In this document: piece after piece, positions 1 through 4,914 of the stretch
How the letters are laid out: every line of letters starts with the position of its first letter
Position numbering within the stretch: position 1 is the stretch's first letter
NCBI GenBank assembly: GCA_938029995.1
Contig: CALHGI010000211.1
Coordinates: forward strand, 1-5,605
DNA length: 5,605 bases
Reading direction: 5' to 3'
From: an uncultured cyanobacterium
Lineage (GTDB): Bacteria; Cyanobacteriota; Cyanobacteriia; Phormidesmidales; Phormidesmidaceae
Program-made: the position numbers and the translations under genes
Notes under the pieces: generated by a model
What the model saw: only the letters and a program-made list of their open reading frames with translations
What the model was told of the DNA's origin: nothing
Database searches by the model: none

Positions 1-581
1 TCATTAATGAAGTAACGGCTGGTGACGACGGTACCAGAGCGGGTCTGGGATAGGACGTCTTCTAGTTCTTCTAGGGGGACGAGCTGCACTGGAATGCGTA
101 ATGCTTGTTCTAGTTCTCGCACCATGAGCTCACCGGCGCCAATGTCTTGGCGGGGGGTGGTGACTAGCACACGGGCACTGCACCTTAAGCGCCAGTCGAT
201 TTCACCGAGAAATAATTCACGGGCCTGGTGCAGGGAACAGCCCTGGCGCAGTAGCTCGTCTAGGCTGCTTTCGACTAGTTCCTGGGCCTTGGGAAACTGG
301 GCTAGTAGGGGCGACCGGGGTTTGTCGATTTCGACGCTGCCCTGGGTGCGGACGTAGATTCCAGAACCGGGCTGGGCTTCAACGACGCCTGCGTCTTCGA
401 GCTGGCGGTACACCTTGCTGATGGTATTGCGGTGTAGCCCCGTCTGCATGGCTAGCTGACGGGTACTGGGTAGGCGATATCCAGGGGGATATTGGCGGGA
501 TGCGATCGCAAACCAGATCTGGTCATAAAGCTGGGTAGAGGCCGGAATTTCGCTATCGGTTTGAATATGAAATTGCACCAT
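1..581 (-). CDS. plmA: GntR-family transcriptional regulator, PlmA-like (N-terminal part, runs off left edge)
   Basis: The minus strand reads open from ATG at 581 to the window edge, giving 193 residues without a stop. An in-frame TGA four codons upstream of this ATG fixes the start. Residues about 12-80 form a GntR winged helix: STQLYDQIWFAIASRQYPPG, then GYRLPSTRQLA, the recognition-helix region TGLHRNTISKVYRQLEDAG and the wing PGSGIYVR. After a linker, residues about 98-193 begin an effector domain (LVESSLDELL, ARVLVTTPRQDIGAGELMVREL). This is not an FCD or UTRA pattern I recognise. From memory it matches PlmA, the highly conserved cyanobacterial GntR protein first linked to plasmid maintenance in Anabaena and later to the PII-PipX network. 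PlmA is usually about 330 residues, so roughly 40% is missing. Codon 25 onwards contains a HIP1 site (502-509). The GntR call is firm. The PlmA assignment is recognition from memory and somewhat less sure. Confidence 0.85.
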   Translation of the reverse strand, partial: MVQFHIQTDSEIPASTQLYDQIWFAIASRQYPPGYRLPSTRQLAMQTGLHRNTISKVYRQLEDAGVVEAQPGSGIYVRTQGSVEIDKPRSPLLAQFPKAQELVESSLDELLRQGCSLHQARELFLGEIDWRLRCSARVLVTTPRQDIGAGELMVRELEQALRIPVQLVPLEELEDVLSQTRSGTVVTSRYFIN

Positions 582-611
582 GGATCGCGCTCAGTTGCCG
601 TCTAACGGGAA

Positions 612-617
612 AATATA
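612..617 (-). promoter_or_regulatory. Candidate -10 box for the GntR/PlmA-like gene
   Basis: On the minus strand the sequence TATATT (plus-strand AATATA, 612-617) lies about 30 bp upstream of the ATG at 581. A weak -35 candidate, TTCCTA (plus 634-639), sits 16 bp further upstream, inside the palindrome TTCCTAGGAA. Only the -10 hexamer is convincing. The transcript would begin near 605 and have a leader of about 24 nt with no clear Shine-Dalgarno sequence. Confidence 0.35.
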
Positions 618-620
618 AAG

Positions 621-651
621 TGGTTTGGGTTCCTAGGAATAGATCAAACCA
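621..651. promoter_or_regulatory. Inverted repeat, candidate operator between divergent genes
   Basis: TGGTTTG (621-627) and its exact reverse complement CAAACCA (645-651) flank the perfect 10-bp palindrome TTCCTAGGAA (630-639). The two centres are 1.5 bp apart. The element lies just upstream of the candidate -10 of the GntR gene and covers its probable -35. It could therefore be an autoregulatory site, since GntR proteins bind as dimers to inverted repeats. That role is inference: only the symmetry is seen. Confidence 0.4.
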
Positions 652-720
652 CAACCAGGCTACCCAACATTACCTAGAGGTTACTCGCGAAACCGATTTT
701 TGAGATGTGACAGTTCTGAT

Positions 721-749
721 TTGACTGGCATAGGATACAAAACTTTAGA
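721..749 (+). promoter_or_regulatory. Weak candidate promoter for the dienelactone hydrolase gene
   Basis: TTGACT (721-726) matches the -35 consensus at five of six bases. It is followed after 17 bp by TTTAGA (744-749), which matches the -10 consensus at only three of six. The -10 lies within a short inverted repeat, ACTTT-AGA-AAAGT (742-754). If used, it gives a leader of about 90 nt before the ATG at 848. The poor -10 keeps confidence low. Confidence 0.3.
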
Positions 750-755
750 AAAGTA

Positions 756-805
756 GGTCGTTTGGACGACAAATTTGCCCAGGCAGCCATCGCCAAAAAA
801 CGACC
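756..805 (+). repeat. Overlapping inverted repeats in the leader of the hydrolase gene
   Basis: GTCGT (757-761) and ACGAC (766-770) can form a 5-bp stem with a 4-nt loop. GGTCGTTT (756-763) is also the exact reverse complement of AAACGACC (798-805). The first arm can therefore pair with either of two downstream partners, giving mutually exclusive hairpins. No run of T follows either, so this does not look like a simple terminator. No known riboswitch was recognised. Confidence 0.35.
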
Positions 806-847
806 GGGGAGCGGCAAAATAGGAGCGGTGCATGGAGCAATGGAACG

Positions 848-1591
848 ATGACAACGCCAATGATTGAGACCCAAACCATTGAAGTCAGCAGCGGCGACAT
901 CACGCTACCGGTTTACACGGCCATGCCCCAGGGCCAGGGTCCCTTTGGGGCGGTGGTGGTCCTGCAGGAAATTTTTGGGGTCAATGGGCACATTCGTGAC
1001 ATCACCGACCGCATCGCCCGGGCGGGTTATGTCGCCCTCGCCCCAGCGCTTTACCATCGCCAGGCCCCTGGCTTTGAGGCGGGCTACACCCCGGAGGATA
1101 TCCAGGTGGGCCGCCAGTATAAGGTGAAAACCCAGGCCGACCAGCTGCTGCAGGATATTCAAGCCACCATCGACTATGGCAAAACGTTGCCCCAGGTAAA
1201 GGCCGGCGGCGTGGGCTGCATTGGCTTTTGCTTTGGTGGCCATGTGGCCTATTTAGCCGCCACCTTAAGGGATACGGTTGCGATCGCATCCTTCTACGGC
1301 GCAGGTATTCCCGACACCGCCTTTGGCCCCGGTCCGGTGGCCCTAGCACGCACCCCCCACATCACCGGCACCCTCCACTGCTTCTTTGGCACAGAGGATG
1401 GGTCCATTCCAGCTGAGGCGGTTGACCAAATTCGAGCCGCCCTCCAGGCCGCCCATATTGACCATAAAATTTTTCAATATGAAGGAGCAGGCCACGGCTT
1501 CTTCTGCGACCGTCGCGGCAGCTACAACGCTGATGCCGCCTCCGATGCCTGGGAAAAGGTGCAGCAGTTATTTGCAGAGCACCTAAATTAA
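848..1591 (+). CDS. Dienelactone hydrolase family protein
   Basis: This 247-residue protein has the alpha/beta-hydrolase fold of the dienelactone hydrolase (carboxymethylenebutenolidase) family. Members hydrolyse lactones or esters in the cytoplasm using a Cys-Asp-His triad. The hallmark motifs are all present in order: VVVLQEIFGVN with Glu41, the nucleophile elbow GFCFGG with Cys128, FGTEDGSIP with Asp184 and EGAGHGFFCDRRGSYN with His216. The length is normal for the family and no signal peptide is visible. The ATG at 848 is the first in-frame start. GGAG at 834-837 is a possible ribosome site, and an alternative ATG at 860 would remove four residues. The gene is divergent from the GntR regulator and lies 73 nt upstream of the S1 gene in the same direction. 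Many family members in bacteria have no known substrate, so the actual reaction here is not established. A HIP1 site lies at 1280-1287. Confidence 0.93.
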   Translation: MTTPMIETQTIEVSSGDITLPVYTAMPQGQGPFGAVVVLQEIFGVNGHIRDITDRIARAGYVALAPALYHRQAPGFEAGYTPEDIQVGRQYKVKTQADQLLQDIQATIDYGKTLPQVKAGGVGCIGFCFGGHVAYLAATLRDTVAIASFYGAGIPDTAFGPGPVALARTPHITGTLHCFFGTEDGSIPAEAVDQIRAALQAAHIDHKIFQYEGAGHGFFCDRRGSYNADAASDAWEKVQQLFAEHLN

Positions 1592-1664
1592 ACGCCCCAT
1601 ACCCCCGGTGCCATTACAACCAACCGCGCCATGGGGTCCACGGAAAATCAACCTTGGGGCAATC
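1592..1664 (+). promoter_or_regulatory. Leader of the S1 gene with alternative G/C pairings
   Basis: CCCCAT (1595-1600) can pair with ATGGGG (1631-1636). GCCCC (1594-1598) can instead pair with GGGGC (1656-1660), which ends only 4 nt before the ATG at 1665. The second pairing would occlude the start region. No clear promoter hexamers and no T-rich terminator are visible in the 73-nt gap, so read-through from the hydrolase gene is possible. A regulatory role is speculative. Confidence 0.25.
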
Positions 1665-2645
1665 ATGGCCCATTCCACCAAAACTTCAGATTCCGCTGGG
1701 CAAAAATTGACTTACACTTGGAAAACTGACTTTTTATGGGAGCCTGCCCCGACAGGCCATAGACCGTTGACCTTTTCTGCTGACGATTTTCTCAAAGCCC
1801 TAGACCAACACGACTTCAACTTTGAAAAAGGAGCAGTCGTGAAGGGAAAAGTGGATAGCCACCTCGATGACGGTGCCTACATTGATATTGGTGGTAAAGC
1901 AGCGGCCTTTCTCCCAGCCCGTGAAGCATCCGTAGACTCCGGCATCCCCCTCGAAGAAGCGGTGCCCCTGGGCAGCGAGCGAGAGTTTCTGATTGTGCGC
2001 GACCAGGATGCTAACGGTCAGGTCATTTTGTCCATCCGCAAGCTAGAAATCAAAGAAGTTTGGGCCCAGCTAGAGCAGCGGGAAGCCAATAAGGACATCC
2101 TGGATGTGACGGTGACGGGCACCAATAAGGGCGGTGTCACCGCCGATGTGGAAGGGTTGCGCGGCTTCGTCCCCCGCTCCCACTTGGTGAACGCCCCCGA
2201 GGATCTTTCAGCCATGGTGGGCCAAACCATTTCCGTGGCGTTTCTAGAAGTCAGCGAAGAAAACAATAAGCTGGTGCTCTCCAACCGCAACGCCGCCCGC
2301 ACAGCCGTGATGGGACAACTTAACCCAGGCCAGCTGGTGGATGGCAAGGTGGGGGCCATTAAGCCCTTCGGCGTCTTCATTGATTTCAACGGGGCCCGAG
2401 GGTTACTCCATGTGAAGCAAATCAGTAAGAGTTTTGTCTCCTCCATTGGGGATGTGTTTGAAGTGGGCCAGGCGGTGAAGGCGGTGGTGCTTAACCTAGA
2501 CGAAGAAAGGGGCCGCATTAGCCTATCCACCAAGGTGCTCGAAAAATACCCTGGGGAGATTATGAAAGAGCCCGAAAAGCTGATGGCCGAGGCCGCTGAG
2601 CGGGCGGCTGACCCAGGCAAGCTATTGGCGGAGCAAGAGGACTAA
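1665..2645 (+). CDS. rps1b: Rps1b-type 30S ribosomal protein S1 homologue, three S1 domains
   Basis: From ATG 1665 this is a 326-residue RNA-binding protein with three S1 (OB-fold) domains. They lie at about residues 55-126 (KGAVVKGKVDSHLDDGAYID), 141-208 (VTGTNKGGVTADVEGLRGFV) and 222-291 (GQLVDGKVGAIKPFGVFIDF, then RGLLHVKQIS). A charged tail of about 35 residues follows. E. coli S1 has six domains, whereas cyanobacterial and plastid S1 proteins have three. The pattern, especially EVSEENNKLVLSNRNAAR and ISLSTKVLEKYPGEI, fits the Rps1b/Nbp1 branch rather than the main RpsA1. Its expected role is binding single-stranded mRNA on the 30S subunit, which matters where Shine-Dalgarno pairing is weak. 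An in-frame GTG at 1608 would add 19 residues (MPLQPTAPWGPRKINLGAI). I prefer 1665 because that extension looks like leader sequence. The stop codon overlaps the start of the next gene. Confidence 0.9.
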   Translation: MAHSTKTSDSAGQKLTYTWKTDFLWEPAPTGHRPLTFSADDFLKALDQHDFNFEKGAVVKGKVDSHLDDGAYIDIGGKAAAFLPAREASVDSGIPLEEAVPLGSEREFLIVRDQDANGQVILSIRKLEIKEVWAQLEQREANKDILDVTVTGTNKGGVTADVEGLRGFVPRSHLVNAPEDLSAMVGQTISVAFLEVSEENNKLVLSNRNAARTAVMGQLNPGQLVDGKVGAIKPFGVFIDFNGARGLLHVKQISKSFVSSIGDVFEVGQAVKAVVLNLDEERGRISLSTKVLEKYPGEIMKEPEKLMAEAAERAADPGKLLAEQED

Positions 2646-3502
2646 TGGGCAGCGTATGGGAATTGGATTTTTACTCGCGCCCCATCCTAGATGACAACCA
2701 GAAAAAACGATGGGAAGTGCTGATTTGTGATGGAGCCCAATCGATTGCCGATGGTTCTAGCCTGCGCTATAGCAAGTTTCTGTCTAATCAACAGGTCAAC
2801 TCCATTGAGCTGAAGGACGCCCTCCAGGAGGCCATTGACCAAGCGGGAGAGTCCCCCCTGCGGATTCGGTTCTTTCGCTATCAGATGCAAAACATGATCA
2901 AGCGGGCGTGCGATGAACTGGGCCTACCGGCTCGGCTCAGCCGCCGTACCCTCACATTGCAAAGCTGGCTAGACGACCGGCAAAAAAACTTCTACCCGGA
3001 GCAACCGGGCTACCAGGCAGGTAAATCAACGTCTACGCTACAGCCGATGGAAATCGCTAGGCCCCTACCCGATGCCCTGATGGGGCAGCGTTGGGCCATG
3101 GTCAGCCTGCCCGCCAAAAGCCTAGCAGATATGCCCGAGTGGGACATTGGCTTTGGGGAAGCCTTTCCGTTGGAGCTAGCGGGCCTGAGCCCAGATACCT
3201 TAGTCCCTGGCATCCTGATTTTTTCTGAGCGGGCCCTGCCCCTGGCGGGCTGGATGTCGGGCCTAGAGCTGGCCTATTTGGATGTGCAAATTGGCCAAAT
3301 TTCCCAGCTTTTGTTGGAAACGGGCAGCAATGATACGTGGATTATGGCCGGTCTCAACCGTCCAGAGCTAAAGCAAGAGGCCGAGCGGTTTATGGCGGCC
3401 AAAGAACAGGCTAACCAGGTCCATTTTGTGGCCGTTCAGGATGACCCTGACTCAGAATCCTTTGCGGGGTTCTGGCTCATGCAAAAACGTACGTTTGGGT
3501 AA
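2645..3502 (+). CDS. Tab2/Atab2-family RNA-binding protein
   Basis: The 285-residue product begins with the family signature WELDFYSRPILDDNQKKRWE (residues 5-24) followed by VLICD. It continues with the conserved IRFFRYQMQNMIKRACDELG (74-93), RLSRRTLTLQSWLDDRQ (97-113) and LPDALMGQRWAMVSLP (141-156), and ends with DSESFAGFWLMQ (269-280). The family (formerly DUF1092) includes Chlamydomonas Tab2, needed for psaB mRNA translation, and Arabidopsis ATAB2, needed for photosystem biogenesis. Cyanobacterial members are expected to be cytoplasmic RNA-binding proteins, but their targets are not well defined. The length is normal and no signal peptide or membrane segment is seen. The ATG shares one base with the stop of the S1 gene (TAATG), so translation is probably coupled and the two proteins made together. 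Family assignment is confident; the target mRNA is unknown. Confidence 0.92.
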   Translation: MGSVWELDFYSRPILDDNQKKRWEVLICDGAQSIADGSSLRYSKFLSNQQVNSIELKDALQEAIDQAGESPLRIRFFRYQMQNMIKRACDELGLPARLSRRTLTLQSWLDDRQKNFYPEQPGYQAGKSTSTLQPMEIARPLPDALMGQRWAMVSLPAKSLADMPEWDIGFGEAFPLELAGLSPDTLVPGILIFSERALPLAGWMSGLELAYLDVQIGQISQLLLETGSNDTWIMAGLNRPELKQEAERFMAAKEQANQVHFVAVQDDPDSESFAGFWLMQKRTFG

Positions 3503-3552
3503 CCCCCTCAGGGACAACGTTTTAATGGAACACAGCTAGGTCGGAGACATCG

Positions 3553-4386
3553 ATGTTAAATCAGAAGCGCTGGTGGGAAATTGCATTGATGTATGCGTTG
3601 TTGGCGGGGGTTGCGATCTCAATGCTCCTCCCCCTGCTCTGGCTTGTCAGCACCGCCTTCAAATCTGGCACCGAAAACATCTTTGAGTTCCCCCCCCGGT
3701 TCTTGCCCCAGGAACCCACCTTTAGCAACTTTGTCAACGTGTGGCAGGCCGAACCCTTTGGCCGCTACTTTTTCAACAGCACCCTCATCGCCGCCATTAC
3801 CGTAGCCTTAAACCTTCTATTCTGTTCCCTAGCGGCCTATCCCCTGGCCCGGCTTAACTTTCGCGGTCGAGAATTAATCTTCTCTCTCGTGGTGGCCACC
3901 ATCCTCATCCCCTTCCAGATTGTGATGATTCCCCTCTATATCCTCACCGTCCGGCTGGGTCTCACCAACAGCTACCTAGGCGTCATCTTTCCCTCCATGG
4001 CCTCCGCCTTCGGCATCTTTCTGATGCGCCAGGCCTTTCAGAATGTGCCCAAGGAACTGGAAGAAGCCTCCCGCATTGACGGTTGCACCGAGCTGGGCAT
4101 TTGGTGGCACATCATGATTCCCTCCGTTCGTCCGGCCCTAGTCACCCTAGCTATTTTTGTCTTTATTGGTTCCTGGGGAGACTTTCTCTGGCCCCTGTTG
4201 GTGCTCAATCGGCCAGAATATTACACCCTCCCCTTGGGGGTTGCCCGGCTAGCCGGTAGTTTCTCCCTAGACTGGCGATTAATTGCAGCTGGGTCCGTCA
4301 TCGCCACCGCCCCCATTTTGCTCTTCTTTGTGATTATGCAGCGATACATCGTCCCTAGCGAAATCAACAGCGGGGTCAAAGGATAA
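3553..4386 (+). CDS. Carbohydrate ABC transporter permease, MalG type
   Basis: This 277-residue inner-membrane protein has six predicted membrane segments, at about residues 9-34, 72-97, 108-130, 139-160, 195-215 and 243-263. Between segments 4 and 5 lies the EAA loop that contacts the ATPase: EASRIDGCTELGIWWHIMIP (171-190), with the invariant Gly at 177. The N-terminal LWLVSTAFKSGTENIFEFPP and the C-terminal QRYIVPSEINSGVKG are typical of MalG-like subunits of CUT1 sugar importers. Such a permease works with a MalF-type partner, a binding protein and an ATPase, none of which is in this window. In cyanobacteria one possibility is the GgtD subunit of the glucosylglycerol/sucrose transporter, but nothing here fixes the substrate. 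GGAG at 3543-3546, 6 bp before the ATG, supports the start. The 50-bp gap after the Tab2 gene contains no convincing terminator or promoter, so co-transcription cannot be excluded. Confidence 0.92.
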   Translation: MLNQKRWWEIALMYALLAGVAISMLLPLLWLVSTAFKSGTENIFEFPPRFLPQEPTFSNFVNVWQAEPFGRYFFNSTLIAAITVALNLLFCSLAAYPLARLNFRGRELIFSLVVATILIPFQIVMIPLYILTVRLGLTNSYLGVIFPSMASAFGIFLMRQAFQNVPKELEEASRIDGCTELGIWWHIMIPSVRPALVTLAIFVFIGSWGDFLWPLLVLNRPEYYTLPLGVARLAGSFSLDWRLIAAGSVIATAPILLFFVIMQRYIVPSEINSGVKG

Positions 4387-4425
4387 CGGGGCATAGCCCA
4401 TGCCTTCTACGACAGCCCGTCTTTT
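4386..4425 (+). terminator. Candidate intrinsic terminator after the permease gene
   Basis: ACGGG (4386-4390) pairs with CCCGT (4416-4420), followed directly by CTTTT. Inside it, GGCAT (4390-4394) and ATGCC (4400-4404) form a smaller hairpin with a 5-nt loop. The outer stem is short and the T-run is only four bases, so termination may be partial. Its position right after the permease stop codon supports the call. Confidence 0.35.
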
Positions 4426-4453
4426 GACAGGGTCTCCCCCAGGGAATTAGTAT
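4424..4453 (+). promoter_or_regulatory. Sigma-70-type promoter for the pentad-repeat gene
   Basis: A perfect -35 box TTGACA (4424-4429) is followed after 18 bp by TAGTAT (4448-4453), a four-of-six match to the -10 consensus that keeps TA at its start and AT at its end. Transcription would begin near 4460, leaving a leader of about 20 nt before the GTG at 4481. The -35 overlaps the T-run of the upstream terminator-like hairpin. This is the best promoter match I found in the window. Confidence 0.5.
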
Positions 4454-4480
4454 CCCTATTGGTATTTCATACATTGACCT

Positions 4481-4825
4481 GTGATAGATAGCACCGCCAC
4501 CACCCCCATCGCTCCACCGAAGAAGAAGCTCTTCTCCATGGGGATTTGCTCCAGTGGCATTGTCTCCGTTGGCATCTCGGCCCATGGTGTGGTGGCCATT
4601 GGGATTATTTCCCACGGCATCATCTCCATCGGCGTTATTTCCATGGGTGTGCTCTCCACCGGTCTCGTGTCCATGGGCCTGCTCACCTCCGGTCTCGTGT
4701 CCATGGGCATCAAAGCCGCTGGCCCCACCAGCATGGAGCTCATGATGGACCACAGCGGCATGGACCATGGCACCATGGATCACGGCGGCATGGATCACGG
4801 TGATGATGGGCCCGCCGCTGAGTAG
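4481..4825 (+). CDS. Small glycine-pentad repeat protein with Met-Asp-His metal-binding-like tail
   Basis: The product is 114 residues. A polar head (1-18) ends in PPKKKLF, and 18 consecutive five-residue repeats follow (19-108). Thirteen read [S/A/T]-x-G-[I/V/L]-x, with glycine exactly at 21, 26, 31 and so on to 81. One intermediate pentad (84-88, SMELM) follows, and then four read M-D-H-[S/G]-x (His at 91, 96, 101, 106). The histidines keep the glycine register and the methionines keep the Ser/Ala register. A period of five suggests a beta-solenoid like pentapeptide-repeat proteins, though the consensus differs from A(D/N)LxX. MDH-type Met/His clusters occur in copper-resistance proteins such as PcoA/CopA, so copper or similar metal binding is plausible but inferred. 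No signal peptide is evident. The start is GTG: a TGA in frame at 4475 bars earlier starts, and the only other good choice is ATG 4538, which would drop the head. I cannot assign a function. Confidence 0.75.
   Translation: MIDSTATTPIAPPKKKLFSMGICSSGIVSVGISAHGVVAIGIISHGIISIGVISMGVLSTGLVSMGLLTSGLVSMGIKAAGPTSMELMMDHSGMDHGTMDHGGMDHGDDGPAAE
4535..4804 (+). repeat. Unbroken 15-nt-period coding repeat (18 units)
   Basis: The 270 bp encode 18 five-residue units without any insertion or phase change. A 20-bp stretch is identical at 4659-4678 and 4689-4708, exactly two units apart, which points to fairly recent internal duplication. The last four full units (4745-4804) are near-identical, each ATG-GAY-CAY-RGY followed by a variable codon. 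The repeats are degenerate at DNA level elsewhere, so selection appears to act on the protein period. Confidence 0.85.
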
Positions 4826-4834
4826 TTTTGCCCC

Positions 4835-4869
4835 ATGGCCGTTGCCATAGCACCACAGTCATGGCTGTG
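4835..4869. repeat. Two small hairpins downstream of the pentad-repeat gene
   Basis: ATGGC (4835-4839) pairs with GCCAT (4844-4848) around a 4-nt loop. CACAG (4854-4858) pairs with CTGTG (4865-4869) around a 6-nt loop. They begin 10 bp after the TAG of the repeat gene. Neither is followed by a T-run, so they are weak terminator or RNA-end candidates only. Confidence 0.25.
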
Positions 4870-4890
4870 AGACTACGGCCCAGCCCCCTA

Positions 4891-4910
4891 ATCGATAGGC
4901 ATCGATAGGC
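4891..4910. repeat. Perfect tandem 10-bp direct repeat
   Basis: ATCGATAGGC occurs twice back to back (4891-4900 and 4901-4910), ending 4 bp before the ATG at 4915. Each unit contains the palindrome ATCGAT. An inverted copy of its GATAGGC part occurs at 4941-4947 (GCCTATC), inside the downstream coding region. It may be a regulator site or a slippage product. Confidence 0.6.
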
Positions 4911-4914
4911 TAAG

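Noticed and set aside
22..357. 111-residue plus-strand Ser/Arg-rich open frame
   Set aside because: It is antisense to the GntR/PlmA-like coding region, which has a full winged-helix match on the minus strand.
674..874. 66-residue minus-strand open frame in the divergent intergenic region
   Set aside because: It overlaps the start of the hydrolase gene, has no domain or ribosome site, and covers the inverted repeats of the control region.
1608..1664. GTG start giving a 19-residue extension of the S1 protein
   Set aside because: The extension is Pro-rich and unlike an S1 N-terminus, it overlaps probable leader structures, and the ATG at 1665 gives a normal-length protein.
2018..2620. 200-residue minus-strand open frame
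   Set aside because: It is antisense to the S1 gene, whose three S1 domains are clear. The frame is Ser/Thr-rich with no recognisable motif.
3503..3552. CCC-TCA-GGG (3505-3513) followed by a TTTT run as a terminator after the Tab2 gene
   Set aside because: A 3-bp stem is too short to act as an intrinsic terminator.
4441..4483. Possible N-terminal extension of the repeat protein in the neighbouring frame (GISIPIGISYIDL, then stop)
   Set aside because: It resembles the glycine repeats superficially but ends at TGA, its glycines are not five apart, and it overlaps the promoter.
4376..4798. Long minus-strand open frames (to 140 residues, His/Gly-rich) opposite the pentad-repeat gene
   Set aside because: They are by-products of the 15-nt period, which keeps several frames open. 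The plus frame at 4481 has a promoter, a coherent protein period and normal third-position GC preference.
4546..4803. Other plus-strand frame through the repeat region (85 residues)
   Set aside because: It is rich in Trp, Pro and His without a believable fold pattern and is explained by the same 15-nt periodicity in the wrong frame.
4535..4804. Short regular repeats as a possible CRISPR array or minisatellite
   Set aside because: The units are contiguous, 15 bp long, in frame and have no spacers. The period is that of the encoded protein.
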